Part shown: piece by piece, positions 24,295 through 32,231 of the stretch
Position numbering within the stretch: position 1 is the stretch's first letter
How the letters are laid out: every line of letters starts with the position of its first letter
Assembly: GCA_937888365.1 (NCBI GenBank)
Contig: CALBFA010000078.1
Span: 1-32,231, forward strand
Length of the DNA: 32,231 nt
Direction: 5' to 3'
Origin: an uncultured Fidelibacterota bacterium
Lineage (GTDB): Bacteria; Fidelibacterota; UBA8477; JABMPR01
Translations under genes and position numbers: made by a program
The notes under the pieces: generated by a model
The model's database searches: none
Seen by the model: only the letters and a program-made list of their open reading frames with translations
Told to the model about the DNA's origin: nothing

Positions 24295-25077
24295 TTAAAA
24301 AGCGACTCTAATGTACCAATCAATGATGTCTTGATAACACAAAATGCTTATGAATGTCCCGAATCCCATAAAGGGGCCAAAGGGTATTTTCTGACCAATC
24401 TCCAATTTCCCAAAAGGTAACAAAGCCAAAATAAATACAGATGCGCCTAAAAACGTCATCGCGACTGCAACAATACCCGCCTTCCATCCTAAAATGAGTC
24501 CGATTACAAAGGCGTATTTCACATCGCCCATTCCCAAACTTTCCTTTTTAAATACTTTTTCACCAAGGAATCCAATAATGTAAAATCCTAAACCCAGAGA
24601 AAAAGCTCCGATGAGTGCGGGAATTAACATGGTTACACCTTGACCGAAGTATAAAGGTAAAAGCGCAAATATTCCGAGTAACAGGAGGCCATTCGGAATG
24701 ATATAATGATCCATATCAATAAATGTGATGGCAATAATCAAAATCGTGAAATAAGCCATCCCAACAAATTGCCAATTGGGACCTAAAACATAAAATAATA
24801 AAGTGAGTAATAAGGCAGTTAACAGCTCGACACTGGGATATCTCAGAGAAATGTGCATCCCGCATGACGAGCACTTCCCTCTCAATAATAAATAACTAAG
24901 GATTGGGATATTTTCTTTGGCTGTAATTTGATGTCCACATTGAGGGCATTGGGATCGAGGCTTTACAATCGATTGTTCCAAAGGAACGCGATAAATAATA
25001 ACATTTAAAAAGCTGCCAATCGCGAGTCCGTAAACAAATACGAGTATGGCAAGGATTAGCATGTTATTGTCTATCAT
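24295..25077 (-). CDS. pilD: Type IV prepilin peptidase / N-methyltransferase
   Basis: 260 residues. This inner-membrane aspartyl protease cleaves the leader of prepilins and methylates the new N-terminus. The cytosolic zinc-type tetracysteine motif is complete (C44, C47, C69, C72), as are the catalytic aspartates in IDMDHYIIPN (D121/D123) and GMGDVKY (D185). About seven hydrophobic segments are seen. The start overlaps the stop of the receiver gene by 4 bp, so it is translationally coupled in the pilus operon. The prepilin genes it would act on are not in the window. Confidence 0.95.
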   Translation of the reverse strand: MIDNNMLILAILVFVYGLAIGSFLNVIIYRVPLEQSIVKPRSQCPQCGHQITAKENIPILSYLLLRGKCSSCGMHISLRYPSVELLTALLLTLLFYVLGPNWQFVGMAYFTILIIAITFIDMDHYIIPNGLLLLGIFALLPLYFGQGVTMLIPALIGAFSLGLGFYIIGFLGEKVFKKESLGMGDVKYAFVIGLILGWKAGIVAVAMTFLGASVFILALLPFGKLEIGQKIPFGPFMGFGTFISILCYQDIIDWYIRVAF

Positions 25078-25442
25078 TCAGCGACTAATTTTTTTATTGT
25101 TTCAACCAATGCAGGTGGGACGACAGGTTTTGTAAGGTAGAGTGTGGCGCCAGATGTTACCGCTAATTGACGATCTTCGTCAGAATCTTTTGCGGAAACA
25201 ATAATGATAGGCGTATCACGAAAAGATGCATCAAATTTTAGTAATCGACACACTTGGAAACCATCAAGTTTTGGCAACATTAAATCAAGCATAATTAAGT
25301 CCGGATGAATTTTTCGAGCTTCTTGCAAACCTGTCATGCCATCCGAAGCTACAAAAGTCTCAAAACCTTCCCGTTCTAAAAAAAGACGAATTGGGTCTGA
25401 GAAAAAACTCTCATCGTCAACAATTAAAATCTTTTTACCCAT
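25074..25442 (-). CDS. CheY-like single-domain response regulator
   Basis: 122 residues consisting only of a receiver domain. Acidic pocket DD (9-10), phospho-acceptor D53 in LIMLDLMLPKLDG, switch serine S83 and lysine K105 (TKP) are all present. No output domain follows, so it should act by protein-protein contact, like PilG/PilH in twitching motility. It sits between the pilU-like gene and pilD and overlaps pilD by 4 bp, pointing to control of pilus function. No partner kinase gene is in the window. Confidence 0.92.
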   Translation of the reverse strand: MGKKILIVDDESFFSDPIRLFLEREGFETFVASDGMTGLQEARKIHPDLIMLDLMLPKLDGFQVCRLLKFDASFRDTPIIIVSAKDSDEDRQLAVTSGATLYLTKPVVPPALVETIKKLVAE

Positions 25443-25463
25443 TAGGTTCTACCCACTTTCCTG

Positions 25464-26573
25464 TTAATCTTGTTCAATTAAATCCAATTCAATTTTCATC
25501 GTATACGTGTTTTTAGCAACTGTTCGGATTAATAATTTCAAATCTGTTGGATGATCAGCATATTGTACGGCATCCTCTTCAGAAATCAACTCACTTTTGA
25601 ATAATTTAAATAATGATTGGTCAAAACTAATCATTCCTTCAGAATTCGAATTTTCGATGGTGCGTTGTAGGAGTTCGATTTCACCTTTATGAATTAAATC
25701 TTTAACACGTGCACTGGATAATAAAATTTCCATTGATGCTTGTCGACCACCGCCAATGCCAGGTACGAGACGCTGTGCAACAATACCGTTAATATTTTGA
25801 CTGAGTTGTAATTTGACCATTTCATGCTGGATGGGTTCAAAAAAACTTAAAATACGTTCAATTGTCTGTGACGCTGTTTTAGCATGCAGTGTGCTCAATA
25901 CAAGATGTCCCGTTTCAGCAAAAGACAGCGCTGCGTTCATCGTTGCTTGGTCACGAATTTCTCCGATTAAAAGCATTGACGGCGCTTCTCGCAGTGCGCT
26001 TTTCAACGCGGCTTGGTAACTGGATGAATCCTGTCCAATTTCGCGTTGGTTTACGACACTTTTTTTATGGCGATGCAAAAATTCAATGGGGTCTTCTAAC
26101 GTCAATATGTGGCCACTTAAATTGCTATTCCTATAATCAACCAAAGAAGCCAGTGTCGTAGATTTTCCACTTCCTGTCCCACCAACAATGAGTACTAAAC
26201 CTCGTTTGGCAAGGGCAAGTTCACCAATTAAATCAGGTAAACCAAGTTCATGAAAACTACTAATTTTCTCAATAATTTGTCTCACGACAAAGGCATCAGA
26301 ATTGCGCTGTTTAAAATAATTTACTCTAAAGCGCCCCACATTGGGCAAACTGTAAGTAAAGTCCAGTTCTCTATCTATCTGAAATTTTTCAGATTGCTTG
26401 CTCGTAAGCATTTCAAGCTTCAGTTTTTCAAGTATTTTTGATGTAATGATATCTTTTTCTAATGGTACCGTCTCCCCAGAAATATTCATCATTGGGTAAG
26501 CACCCATTGAGATATACAAATCGGAGGCATTGACCTCAACCATAACATTTAATAATTCTTCAATACTATACAT
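25464..26573 (-). CDS. PilU-like type IV pilus retraction ATPase paralogue
   Basis: 369 residues. A PilT/VirB11-family hexameric ATPase at the cytoplasmic face of the pilus machine. Walker A GGTGSGKST (131-139), Asp box TLEDPIEF, Walker B MLLIGEIRD and His box TGHLVLSTLHA are all intact. The sequence REAPSMLLIGEIRD is closer to PilU than PilT (REDPDVIVVGEMRD in the neighbour), and the C-terminal AIRNLIRE-type motif is replaced by VKDLIHKGE. In species with both, PilU assists PilT in forceful retraction. It starts four bases after pilT ends. The call as a PilT-like ATPase is sure; PilU is likely. Confidence 0.88.
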   Translation of the reverse strand: MYSIEELLNVMVEVNASDLYISMGAYPMMNISGETVPLEKDIITSKILEKLKLEMLTSKQSEKFQIDRELDFTYSLPNVGRFRVNYFKQRNSDAFVVRQIIEKISSFHELGLPDLIGELALAKRGLVLIVGGTGSGKSTTLASLVDYRNSNLSGHILTLEDPIEFLHRHKKSVVNQREIGQDSSSYQAALKSALREAPSMLLIGEIRDQATMNAALSFAETGHLVLSTLHAKTASQTIERILSFFEPIQHEMVKLQLSQNINGIVAQRLVPGIGGGRQASMEILLSSARVKDLIHKGEIELLQRTIENSNSEGMISFDQSLFKLFKSELISEEDAVQYADHPTDLKLLIRTVAKNTYTMKIELDLIEQD

Positions 26574-26577
26574 AATT

Positions 26578-27633
26578 CTATATACTGTTTATTGCTTTTC
26601 GCAATTCTTCATTATTACCCGCAACACTTAAAATGCTATTTTTTTCTACGATCCCTTCCACAATTAATCGATGGAAATGTTGTTCCATTGTTTGCATACC
26701 GAGTCTAGAACTTGTTTGCATCACCGATGCGAGCTGATAAGTTTTACTTTCTCTAATTAAGTTTCCAACGGCGGGATTTCCGATTAAAACCTCAAAGGCT
26801 GCAACACGACCCCCACCAATTTTTGGCAGCAACACTTGCGATATAACGCCAGCAACGGACTCGCTAAGCATAATTCGAATTTGGGATTGTCGATCGCTTG
26901 GATATTGGTCGATAATGCGATCAATCGTTTTCGGTGCGCTCATTGTGTGTAATGTGCCAAAAACCAAGTGTCCTGTTTCAGCGGCAGTTATAGCGAGGGA
27001 CGTTGTTTCTAAGTCTCTCATTTCACCCACAACAATAACATCAGGATCTTCTCGTAAAGCTGAACGTAAAGCCTTCGAAAAAGACTTCGAATTTGTCCCT
27101 ATTTCTCTATGATTCACGAGGGATTTTTTACTTTTATGAATGTATTCCAAAGGATCTTCCAGTGTGATGATATGCCGATGCGAGTGTGAGTTGATATAAT
27201 CAATGATTGTACTTAAAGTCGTTGATTTCCCGCTTCCCGTTGGGCCAGTAACCAAAATTAGCCCTTTATCCATATTGGCTAAATCTTTGAAAGATTCAGG
27301 CAATTGTAACTCTTCAAAAGAATAAATTCGGCTTGAGATTGCTCTTAATACGGCTGTATCGCCATAAAAACCTTGAAAGACATTGACACGAAAACGACCA
27401 ATGCCCAAAAAATCATAAGCAAAGTCAATTTCTTTTTCTTCCTCATAAATTTTACGTTCATAATCATTCATAATATCATATATGAGTAAATGAACATCTT
27501 CAGGGTTAAGACTGGGTAGTTTTGTCCGGCGCATTATACCGTCAACCCTAACAATGGGAGGAGAATTCGGACTTAAGTGTAAATCCGATGCATCCTGTTC
27601 TTTCATGAAATTAAGAAGATCAAATATTTCCAT
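26578..27633 (-). CDS. pilT: Type IV pilus retraction ATPase PilT
   Basis: 351 residues, typical PilT length. It powers pilus depolymerisation for twitching motility. Walker A GPTGSGKST (130-138), Asp box TLEDPLEY, Walker B VIVVGEMRD and His box ETGHLVFGTLHT are intact, and the C-terminal VGNLIRESK matches the AIRNLIRE retraction motif. It starts eight bases after the secretin stop, with GGTGGAAA about 14 bases from the ATG, so coupling from the secretin gene is likely. Confidence 0.94.
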   Translation of the reverse strand: MEIFDLLNFMKEQDASDLHLSPNSPPIVRVDGIMRRTKLPSLNPEDVHLLIYDIMNDYERKIYEEEKEIDFAYDFLGIGRFRVNVFQGFYGDTAVLRAISSRIYSFEELQLPESFKDLANMDKGLILVTGPTGSGKSTTLSTIIDYINSHSHRHIITLEDPLEYIHKSKKSLVNHREIGTNSKSFSKALRSALREDPDVIVVGEMRDLETTSLAITAAETGHLVFGTLHTMSAPKTIDRIIDQYPSDRQSQIRIMLSESVAGVISQVLLPKIGGGRVAAFEVLIGNPAVGNLIRESKTYQLASVMQTSSRLGMQTMEQHFHRLIVEGIVEKNSILSVAGNNEELRKAINSI

Positions 27634-27641
27634 AAACTATA

Positions 27642-29420
27642 TTACTTTCCACCTACGATTGTTGGAGTGATAAAAATGAGAAGCTCTCTTTTTTCGACGG
27701 CTGTTGAAGAATGTGAAAAGAACTTTTTGATATAAGGTATCCTTCCGAGAAATGGAATTCTATTCTCAGTTTGAATAAATTGATCGAAAATTAATCCACC
27801 AATCAATAATGTATGTCCATTTTCGACTGTGACTTTTGTATTGGTCGAACGTTCAGAAATAATGGGGCGATCCGCATTAGGACCAGCGAACCCGATTAAT
27901 GCTTGAACGACAGCATTTAAATCGAGGGCAATATAAGTCCCATTATTAACTTTGGGTTTTACGTTTAACGTAATATCAATATCCTGGTCTTCAAATGTGA
28001 TAGCTTGACTGCCAAACATGCTACCTTCTGGTTGCGGTACTGCAATGGGATACTTCGTTCCCGTTTTTACCGAAGCCCAGGTATTTTCAGTTGTGGTTAC
28101 TTGAGGTTCTTGAATGAGACGAGTTTCATTATCTGACGCTAAAACATCTAATAGCATATTAAAAACAGGCGTCGTCAAGGTGGCAACTCGCATATCTTTC
28201 ATAAGCCAGCCAAGACCCAGAGAAGTGGCGCTTGTAGTTGTACCATCAGCGTTTGTGGTTGTACCGGATACATCTGTTGGTCCTGAGATTGTTGCTCGTA
28301 AGTCCCAATTGATGCCTAATCTTTCGTCGGAACTGAGTTTTGCCTCAATAAATTTTACAGCAATGTTGACTTGAATAACGGGTTGATCTAAAGTCTCTAT
28401 CACTTCTTCAATATTTTCAAAATTATAGACATTATCTGTAATAATAAGGTGATCAGACGTTACTTCTTGTTCGCTTGTACCACCTGCACTCGCACCTGTT
28501 CCACCTGTAGCTGCTCCACCTCCAGTAGCGCCTCCGCCTGCTGCACCTCCACCGAGTGCACCCAGTAAGCCACCTGCCGCTTGTTGTCCAGCAGGGCTAG
28601 CTGCTGCTGCACCTCCACCCGAGCCACCCGATGTACCCGTTGAAACGGGTGAAAATACTTGAATTTGACCTTTTGGTGATAATACGTTCAACAAAGCATT
28701 TTGAATGGATTCGGCAGATACATATTCAACTTTATAAATGCGCGTACTGAGTTCTCCTGCCATTTCTTCATCTTTTGGCTTTATAACAATAATATTATCT
28801 TGTATAAACCAACTATAGCCATTTACCTTTAAAATAGCATCCAAAGCGGTTCCTAAATTTACTTTGGATAGTGCGACAGTAATGCGACCTTCAACTTTTT
28901 GACCTGCGATAATATTGAGGCTATGTTGATTGGCCAATAATCTCAAAAGATCAATCATTTGTGCATCTTTGAAGTTTAATGATACTTTCTTATTTAATAA
29001 TTCCATTTTGGGGAAAGAATGAATTTTAATATTTTGTTTTTTTATGGGAATCCATGAAACCTGCAAATCAATCCCATCAGGAGACGTTATCTCATATTGA
29101 GGCATGATATCAAAATATAGAGATATTTCTAAATGATTATTTACTTCATCAATTGATACTCTATATAAAGGGTCGAGTTGGAATTGCTTAATATAGTTGC
29201 CCCAAAAAGAACTCGTTTTTTTCACGATTAATAATAATCTTGGTGGACTTTGAGTTGCAATTGCCTCATATTCAACTTCACCCGTAAAGGCAAGAGTCAC
29301 CCCATTTTCATGAGGTGTATTATAAGGATAAATAGTCTCCAATACCGGAGAGTCGGCAAATAGATTCACCGAAAAGATTAAAGACATCCCCATTAAAACT
29401 AAAATATATTTATTCTTCAA
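27642..29420 (-). CDS. pilQ: Type IV pilus secretin PilQ
   Basis: 592 residues. It forms the outer-membrane gate through which the pilus passes. A clear signal peptide (1-22, MKNKYILVLMGMSLIFSVNLFA's stretch of hydrophobics ending in FA) is followed by an AMIN-like beta domain (about 25-125), an STN/N0 domain (about 145-205), an N1-type domain (220-255) and a Gly/Ala/Ser/Thr-rich linker (261-315). The secretin beta-barrel domain (about 335-590) ends with the conserved RIPFLGRIPYIKKFF and ELLIFITPTIV. It overlaps pilP by 11 bp. PilQ rather than GspD is favoured by the pilMNOP and pilT context. Confidence 0.93.
   Translation of the reverse strand: MKNKYILVLMGMSLIFSVNLFADSPVLETIYPYNTPHENGVTLAFTGEVEYEAIATQSPPRLLLIVKKTSSFWGNYIKQFQLDPLYRVSIDEVNNHLEISLYFDIMPQYEITSPDGIDLQVSWIPIKKQNIKIHSFPKMELLNKKVSLNFKDAQMIDLLRLLANQHSLNIIAGQKVEGRITVALSKVNLGTALDAILKVNGYSWFIQDNIIVIKPKDEEMAGELSTRIYKVEYVSAESIQNALLNVLSPKGQIQVFSPVSTGTSGGSGGGAAAASPAGQQAAGGLLGALGGGAAGGGATGGGAATGGTGASAGGTSEQEVTSDHLIITDNVYNFENIEEVIETLDQPVIQVNIAVKFIEAKLSSDERLGINWDLRATISGPTDVSGTTTNADGTTTSATSLGLGWLMKDMRVATLTTPVFNMLLDVLASDNETRLIQEPQVTTTENTWASVKTGTKYPIAVPQPEGSMFGSQAITFEDQDIDITLNVKPKVNNGTYIALDLNAVVQALIGFAGPNADRPIISERSTNTKVTVENGHTLLIGGLIFDQFIQTENRIPFLGRIPYIKKFFSHSSTAVEKRELLIFITPTIVGGK
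28476..28640 (-). repeat. Gly/Ala-rich low-complexity tract within pilQ
   Basis: Fifty-five codons (residues 261-315) encode almost only Gly, Ala, Ser, Thr and a few Gln and Leu. The DNA is imperfectly repetitive (variants of GGTGGAGG and GCAGCA) and clearly more GC-rich than its surroundings. It forms a flexible linker between the periplasmic and barrel domains. Confidence 0.8.
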
Positions 29421-29904
29421 GCGTTAACCTCACAACTTTCACTCCCTTTTTTAAATCCACATATGTTTCAGAAATATGAGCGATTGAATAGCCATTTACT
29501 TGGCCGCCAAGCTTTAATATATTCCCGTTAATAAGTACTATTTTTGAATCTCCTGAAACTGATATGCCGTTTAAAACAAGTGAGGTCTCATTCGTTCCAG
29601 GAATTTTGTCACCAAATAATGAGCCGAGACCGCTACTTTTAATCGTGTCACTATTAAGATAAAAAAAAGGATCTTTTGACCAATTCCCTACCCAAATAAA
29701 AGGTTCTGCCTTTTGATTAACGTACTGGTCTAAATTATTTTTTGAAATGAGCGATTCTTTTATCTCTTGTTTAGGTTTTGTAATCGCATCACTCACATCA
29801 GCTAAAAACAAATTAAAACCACCTTGATCAAAGAAAAACACAGTCGCAATCACAATCAATACCACGACCATAATGATAACTCTTTTCTTTTCGTTTTTAT
29901 CCAC
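29410..29904 (-). CDS. PilP-like pilus alignment protein
   Basis: 164 residues. A single N-terminal transmembrane helix (about 9-26) is followed by a periplasmic part ending in a small beta domain: LVLNGISVSGDSKIVLINGN, then GGQVNGYSIAHISETYVDLKKG. This is the pattern of PilP and of the GspC homology region, which links the inner-membrane PilMNO complex to the secretin. Unlike Pseudomonas PilP it has no lipobox; it is anchored by the helix. It overlaps pilO by 1 bp and pilQ by 11 bp. Placement and size strongly support the role. Confidence 0.8.
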   Translation of the reverse strand: MDKNEKKRVIIMVVVLIVIATVFFFDQGGFNLFLADVSDAITKPKQEIKESLISKNNLDQYVNQKAEPFIWVGNWSKDPFFYLNSDTIKSSGLGSLFGDKIPGTNETSLVLNGISVSGDSKIVLINGNILKLGGQVNGYSIAHISETYVDLKKGVKVVRLTLEE

Positions 29905-30491
29905 TATTTACCTTTTATTTCTTCTAAGTAAATGTACGAAAAGAGAACTAAGTCACTTGAAATACGTCCGTCTTTTTCCAACATAGTATTCATCTTAATT
30001 TTTCCAATATTAAGGGCAGATGGAATGGTTTCTAACGACTCCAAAAAAGCCCCGATTTTGAGGAAATCACCCTTAATTCTACAGTGTATTGGATAACGCT
30101 CAATATGCTTACCCGTTGTTTCTAAAATACTTTTTATAGCTGGAAAAGAATCTTCCATTTCAGGTGCGATACCCATGATTTCAACTTCATTTTTTTCGGC
30201 CAGAACTTTTATAAGTTGAAGTATTTCAACAAAATTATCACGTGTGGCGACGACATATTTCAAAGAATCGAAGTTTACCAGCTCTTCCTCATATTTTTGC
30301 TTAACTTCATCAAAATTGACATTGACGGCATTGATTTCTAGAAATTTATCTTTAATTTTGTTAAGATCATCCTCTAGGATGATTTCCTCGGTTCCGTACA
30401 CAGAGAATTCAATATAACCCCATCCTCCAGTAAGCATTAAACCGATTAATATCAAAGATATAAACATTATTTGAGCGGGGACTAATTTCAT
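29904..30491 (-). CDS. PilO-like pilus alignment protein
   Basis: 195 residues. One N-terminal transmembrane helix (about 8-26), a coiled-coil segment (about 40-80, EEIILEDDLNKIKDKF and on), and a ferredoxin-like periplasmic domain with YPIHCRIKGDFLKIGAFLESLETIPSALNIGKI's typical PilO pattern (RxKGxxxxxxxFLxxLE). PilO dimerises with PilN to align the inner and outer parts of the machine. It overlaps the upstream pilMN gene by 4 bp and pilP by 1 bp. Function assigned from domain pattern and gene order. Confidence 0.82.
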   Translation of the reverse strand: MKLVPAQIMFISLILIGLMLTGGWGYIEFSVYGTEEIILEDDLNKIKDKFLEINAVNVNFDEVKQKYEEELVNFDSLKYVVATRDNFVEILQLIKVLAEKNEVEIMGIAPEMEDSFPAIKSILETTGKHIERYPIHCRIKGDFLKIGAFLESLETIPSALNIGKIKMNTMLEKDGRISSDLVLFSYIYLEEIKGK

Positions 30492-32224
30492 AAGCTTAAT
30501 ATCAATTTAAAAAAGAGTCGCTCTGATAAAGATTTTTCCACATCCTGCATATCCAGTTCAACACGTCGAAATAATTTTGTTTGTTCAAAATTAAGTTGAA
30601 GATTTGCGATATGTATATCTGCAACTGTCAAATCAGAATCTACAAAACCTGTTAAATAAATAATATTTTCCGTTTCAACACCACCGGTTCCACTCCCACC
30701 TAATATTCTTTTATCAATATCCAAAGCCGTAAATTTTATATCTTTTGAAGGTACTTCAGATATTAATTTAAGGATTTCAACGATATTATTCGATTCAATA
30801 TTGTCATTATTTAGGAATGTTTGAAATCCTGTTAATACTTTAAGGTCGTTTCTAAAAACAAAGTAATCTTTGGCTTTCTCAGACATATTTGTCCAGGCAT
30901 TTTCTTGTTCCTGAATTTGGAATTCAATACTTTTAATATTTTGCTGTGAATAGTACATGGTAAGCCCGGCTATTGGCATAATAAAGACTAATAATATTCC
31001 TACTAATTTTGATAAATAAGTAAAATGGTAGTTCTTTTTAGTAGATTCAGGTAAAATATTTAGATTTTTTAATTGATCAATCATCAAAGCCAAATTGGGC
31101 GTTATATTAAGTAACCATTCGTGTCCGACCCTTTTTTCTTCATTCCCAGAAAAAAAGTCAATTCGCGCTGGATGTAATATTTTGGTCGTCAGGCTCAAAT
31201 TATCAGCCAGCGTTTCTGGTAATCCTGGTATTTTGCCTCCTATACCAGACACATAAATAGTATCCCAGTTGATTTTTGGATATTGCTTTTTAAAAAATGT
31301 CTGAGATCGATTCATTTCACTGGTAATTCGCTCAATAGCAGGCCTTAAAAATATTGTTACTTTGTAGAGACTTATTTTATACTCAGATATCATACCTTCT
31401 GAATTTTCAGGAATTCCATAATTGAATAAAATATTGTTAGCCATTTCATCATTTATTTCTACGACACCTTCTGGAGAAACGACCCTTTGTTTCAAAGCTT
31501 TGCGTATATCATTTACACCTATTGGAATCTCTCGAGTAAAAACGAGGACTCGATTGTAAATAACAACAATAATAGTTTGGTTGTCTCCCATATGTGCAAC
31601 GACATGACATCCCGATTTTTTATCAGGATAATTATGTACGAATAATTTCCATAACATTATTGGGAGTGTACTAATATTTCGTAAATGAAGTTTATGTTTT
31701 TTAAAGATTTTTTGATACTCTCCAATAATTGATGTATCACCCATAGCGATAATAATTTGCTTTGAAACATTTTCAAGTTCAGAATTTTTTAACATATAGC
31801 TAGTGTTGGTGTTGTCACTCCCAAAAGCTAAGTTTTTTGCGAGATTCCACTGAATAAATTCGTCTAGCTCTTTACCCTTTAACTCCGGAGCATTAAACAT
31901 TTGAGTTTTGACGGGGATGTCATCACCATAATAAGAGACACTTGAATTTGCTAGTTTTTTGCCATCCGTACATTGAGTCAGTACAAAATCGAGTACCTCT
32001 TTTGGGTCATTGTATATGATACCATCAACTTTTAGAGGTATCGGATATTCTTCACATCTTTCAATATACATACCCGAAAATGTCATCGTAATCTCAAGAA
32101 AACGAAAAGATGATTTGCCTTGATATATTGAAATCTTGGAGAGACTTTCATTGAAAAAGTTAAATAGATATCTTTCTATTTTTGGGAGTGTCAAAATAAC
32201 TGGGTCTCTGTTTAAGACTTCCAA
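30488..32224 (-). CDS. PilM-PilN fusion protein (5' end may extend beyond window)
   Basis: At least 578 residues. Residues about 30-395 resemble the actin-like PilM/GspL ATPase fold (KISIYQGKSSFRFLEI at the first strand, AMGDTSIIGEYQKIF, VVAHMGDNQTIIVVIYN, and IYVSGIGGKIPGLPETLA near the C-terminus of the fold). A transmembrane helix at about 405-427 is followed by a PilN-like coiled coil and periplasmic domain (430-578). PilM and PilN are separate, interacting proteins in most species; here they are one chain. The first in-frame start is the TTG at 32224, but no stop precedes it in the visible bases and no ribosome binding site is seen, so the true start may lie outside the window. Confidence 0.82.
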   Translation of the reverse strand: MEVLNRDPVILTLPKIERYLFNFFNESLSKISIYQGKSSFRFLEITMTFSGMYIERCEEYPIPLKVDGIIYNDPKEVLDFVLTQCTDGKKLANSSVSYYGDDIPVKTQMFNAPELKGKELDEFIQWNLAKNLAFGSDNTNTSYMLKNSELENVSKQIIIAMGDTSIIGEYQKIFKKHKLHLRNISTLPIMLWKLFVHNYPDKKSGCHVVAHMGDNQTIIVVIYNRVLVFTREIPIGVNDIRKALKQRVVSPEGVVEINDEMANNILFNYGIPENSEGMISEYKISLYKVTIFLRPAIERITSEMNRSQTFFKKQYPKINWDTIYVSGIGGKIPGLPETLADNLSLTTKILHPARIDFFSGNEEKRVGHEWLLNITPNLALMIDQLKNLNILPESTKKNYHFTYLSKLVGILLVFIMPIAGLTMYYSQQNIKSIEFQIQEQENAWTNMSEKAKDYFVFRNDLKVLTGFQTFLNNDNIESNNIVEILKLISEVPSKDIKFTALDIDKRILGGSGTGGVETENIIYLTGFVDSDLTVADIHIANLQLNFEQTKLFRRVELDMQDVEKSLSERLFFKLILSL

Positions 32225-32231
32225 AGGTATT

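Overview
The window is AT-rich, densely packed bacterial chromosome of the diderm, type IV pilus-bearing kind. The secretin with a signal peptide implies an outer membrane. The translation genes and the fused PilM-PilN protein suggest a deep-branching FCB-type or similar marine lineage (Marinimicrobia would fit), but that placement is only a guess. Half the genes of the nusA-pnp cluster start with UUG behind a good Shine-Dalgarno sequence. Neither tRNA gene encodes its own CCA.

Left part, mostly + strand (1-10,800): a small 4-TM membrane protein with an internal duplication; a CLC chloride channel with CBS and RCK_C domains; a convergent single-domain STAS protein (- strand); an SLC12-type cation-chloride cotransporter-like permease; an unusual fusion of a membrane methyltransferase-like domain, a PlsC acyltransferase, a zinc ribbon and a possible PH-like domain; then an OPT-family oligopeptide transporter and an adenosine deaminase in one operon. 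Clear hairpin terminators and sigma70-type promoters separate most units.

Middle part, - strand (10,800-22,600): tRNA-Ser(GGA), then, in transcription order from the right, rimP-nusA-infB-rbfA-truB-ribF-rpsO-pnp, a classical translation/RNA-metabolism cluster. A terminator follows pnp, then a separately promoted pair: an M16 processing-type peptidase and alanine dehydrogenase. The order pnp then M16 peptidase is also seen in Bacillus.

Right part, - strand (22,600-32,231): a YfgM-like TPR membrane protein behind tRNA-Arg(CCT), and a type IV pilus operon read leftwards: pilM-pilN (fused), pilO, pilP, pilQ secretin, pilT, a pilU-like ATPase, a CheY-like receiver, pilD and pilB.

The most notable feature is the end of the pilus operon. 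pilB stops after about 234 recognisable codons, before its Walker A motif. The DNA that follows encodes, in another frame, what looks like the last 27 residues of an adenine deaminase. This is the signature of a deletion (or a contig chimera) joining two co-oriented genes. It removes the catalytic half of the pilus extension motor and nearly all of the adenine deaminase gene. Other points of interest are a recurring TTGNNN-16-TATATT promoter with a GC-rich discriminator at two tRNAs, rimP and the STAS gene, and a terminator-like hairpin at the predicted 5' end of the rimP-nusA-infB transcript.
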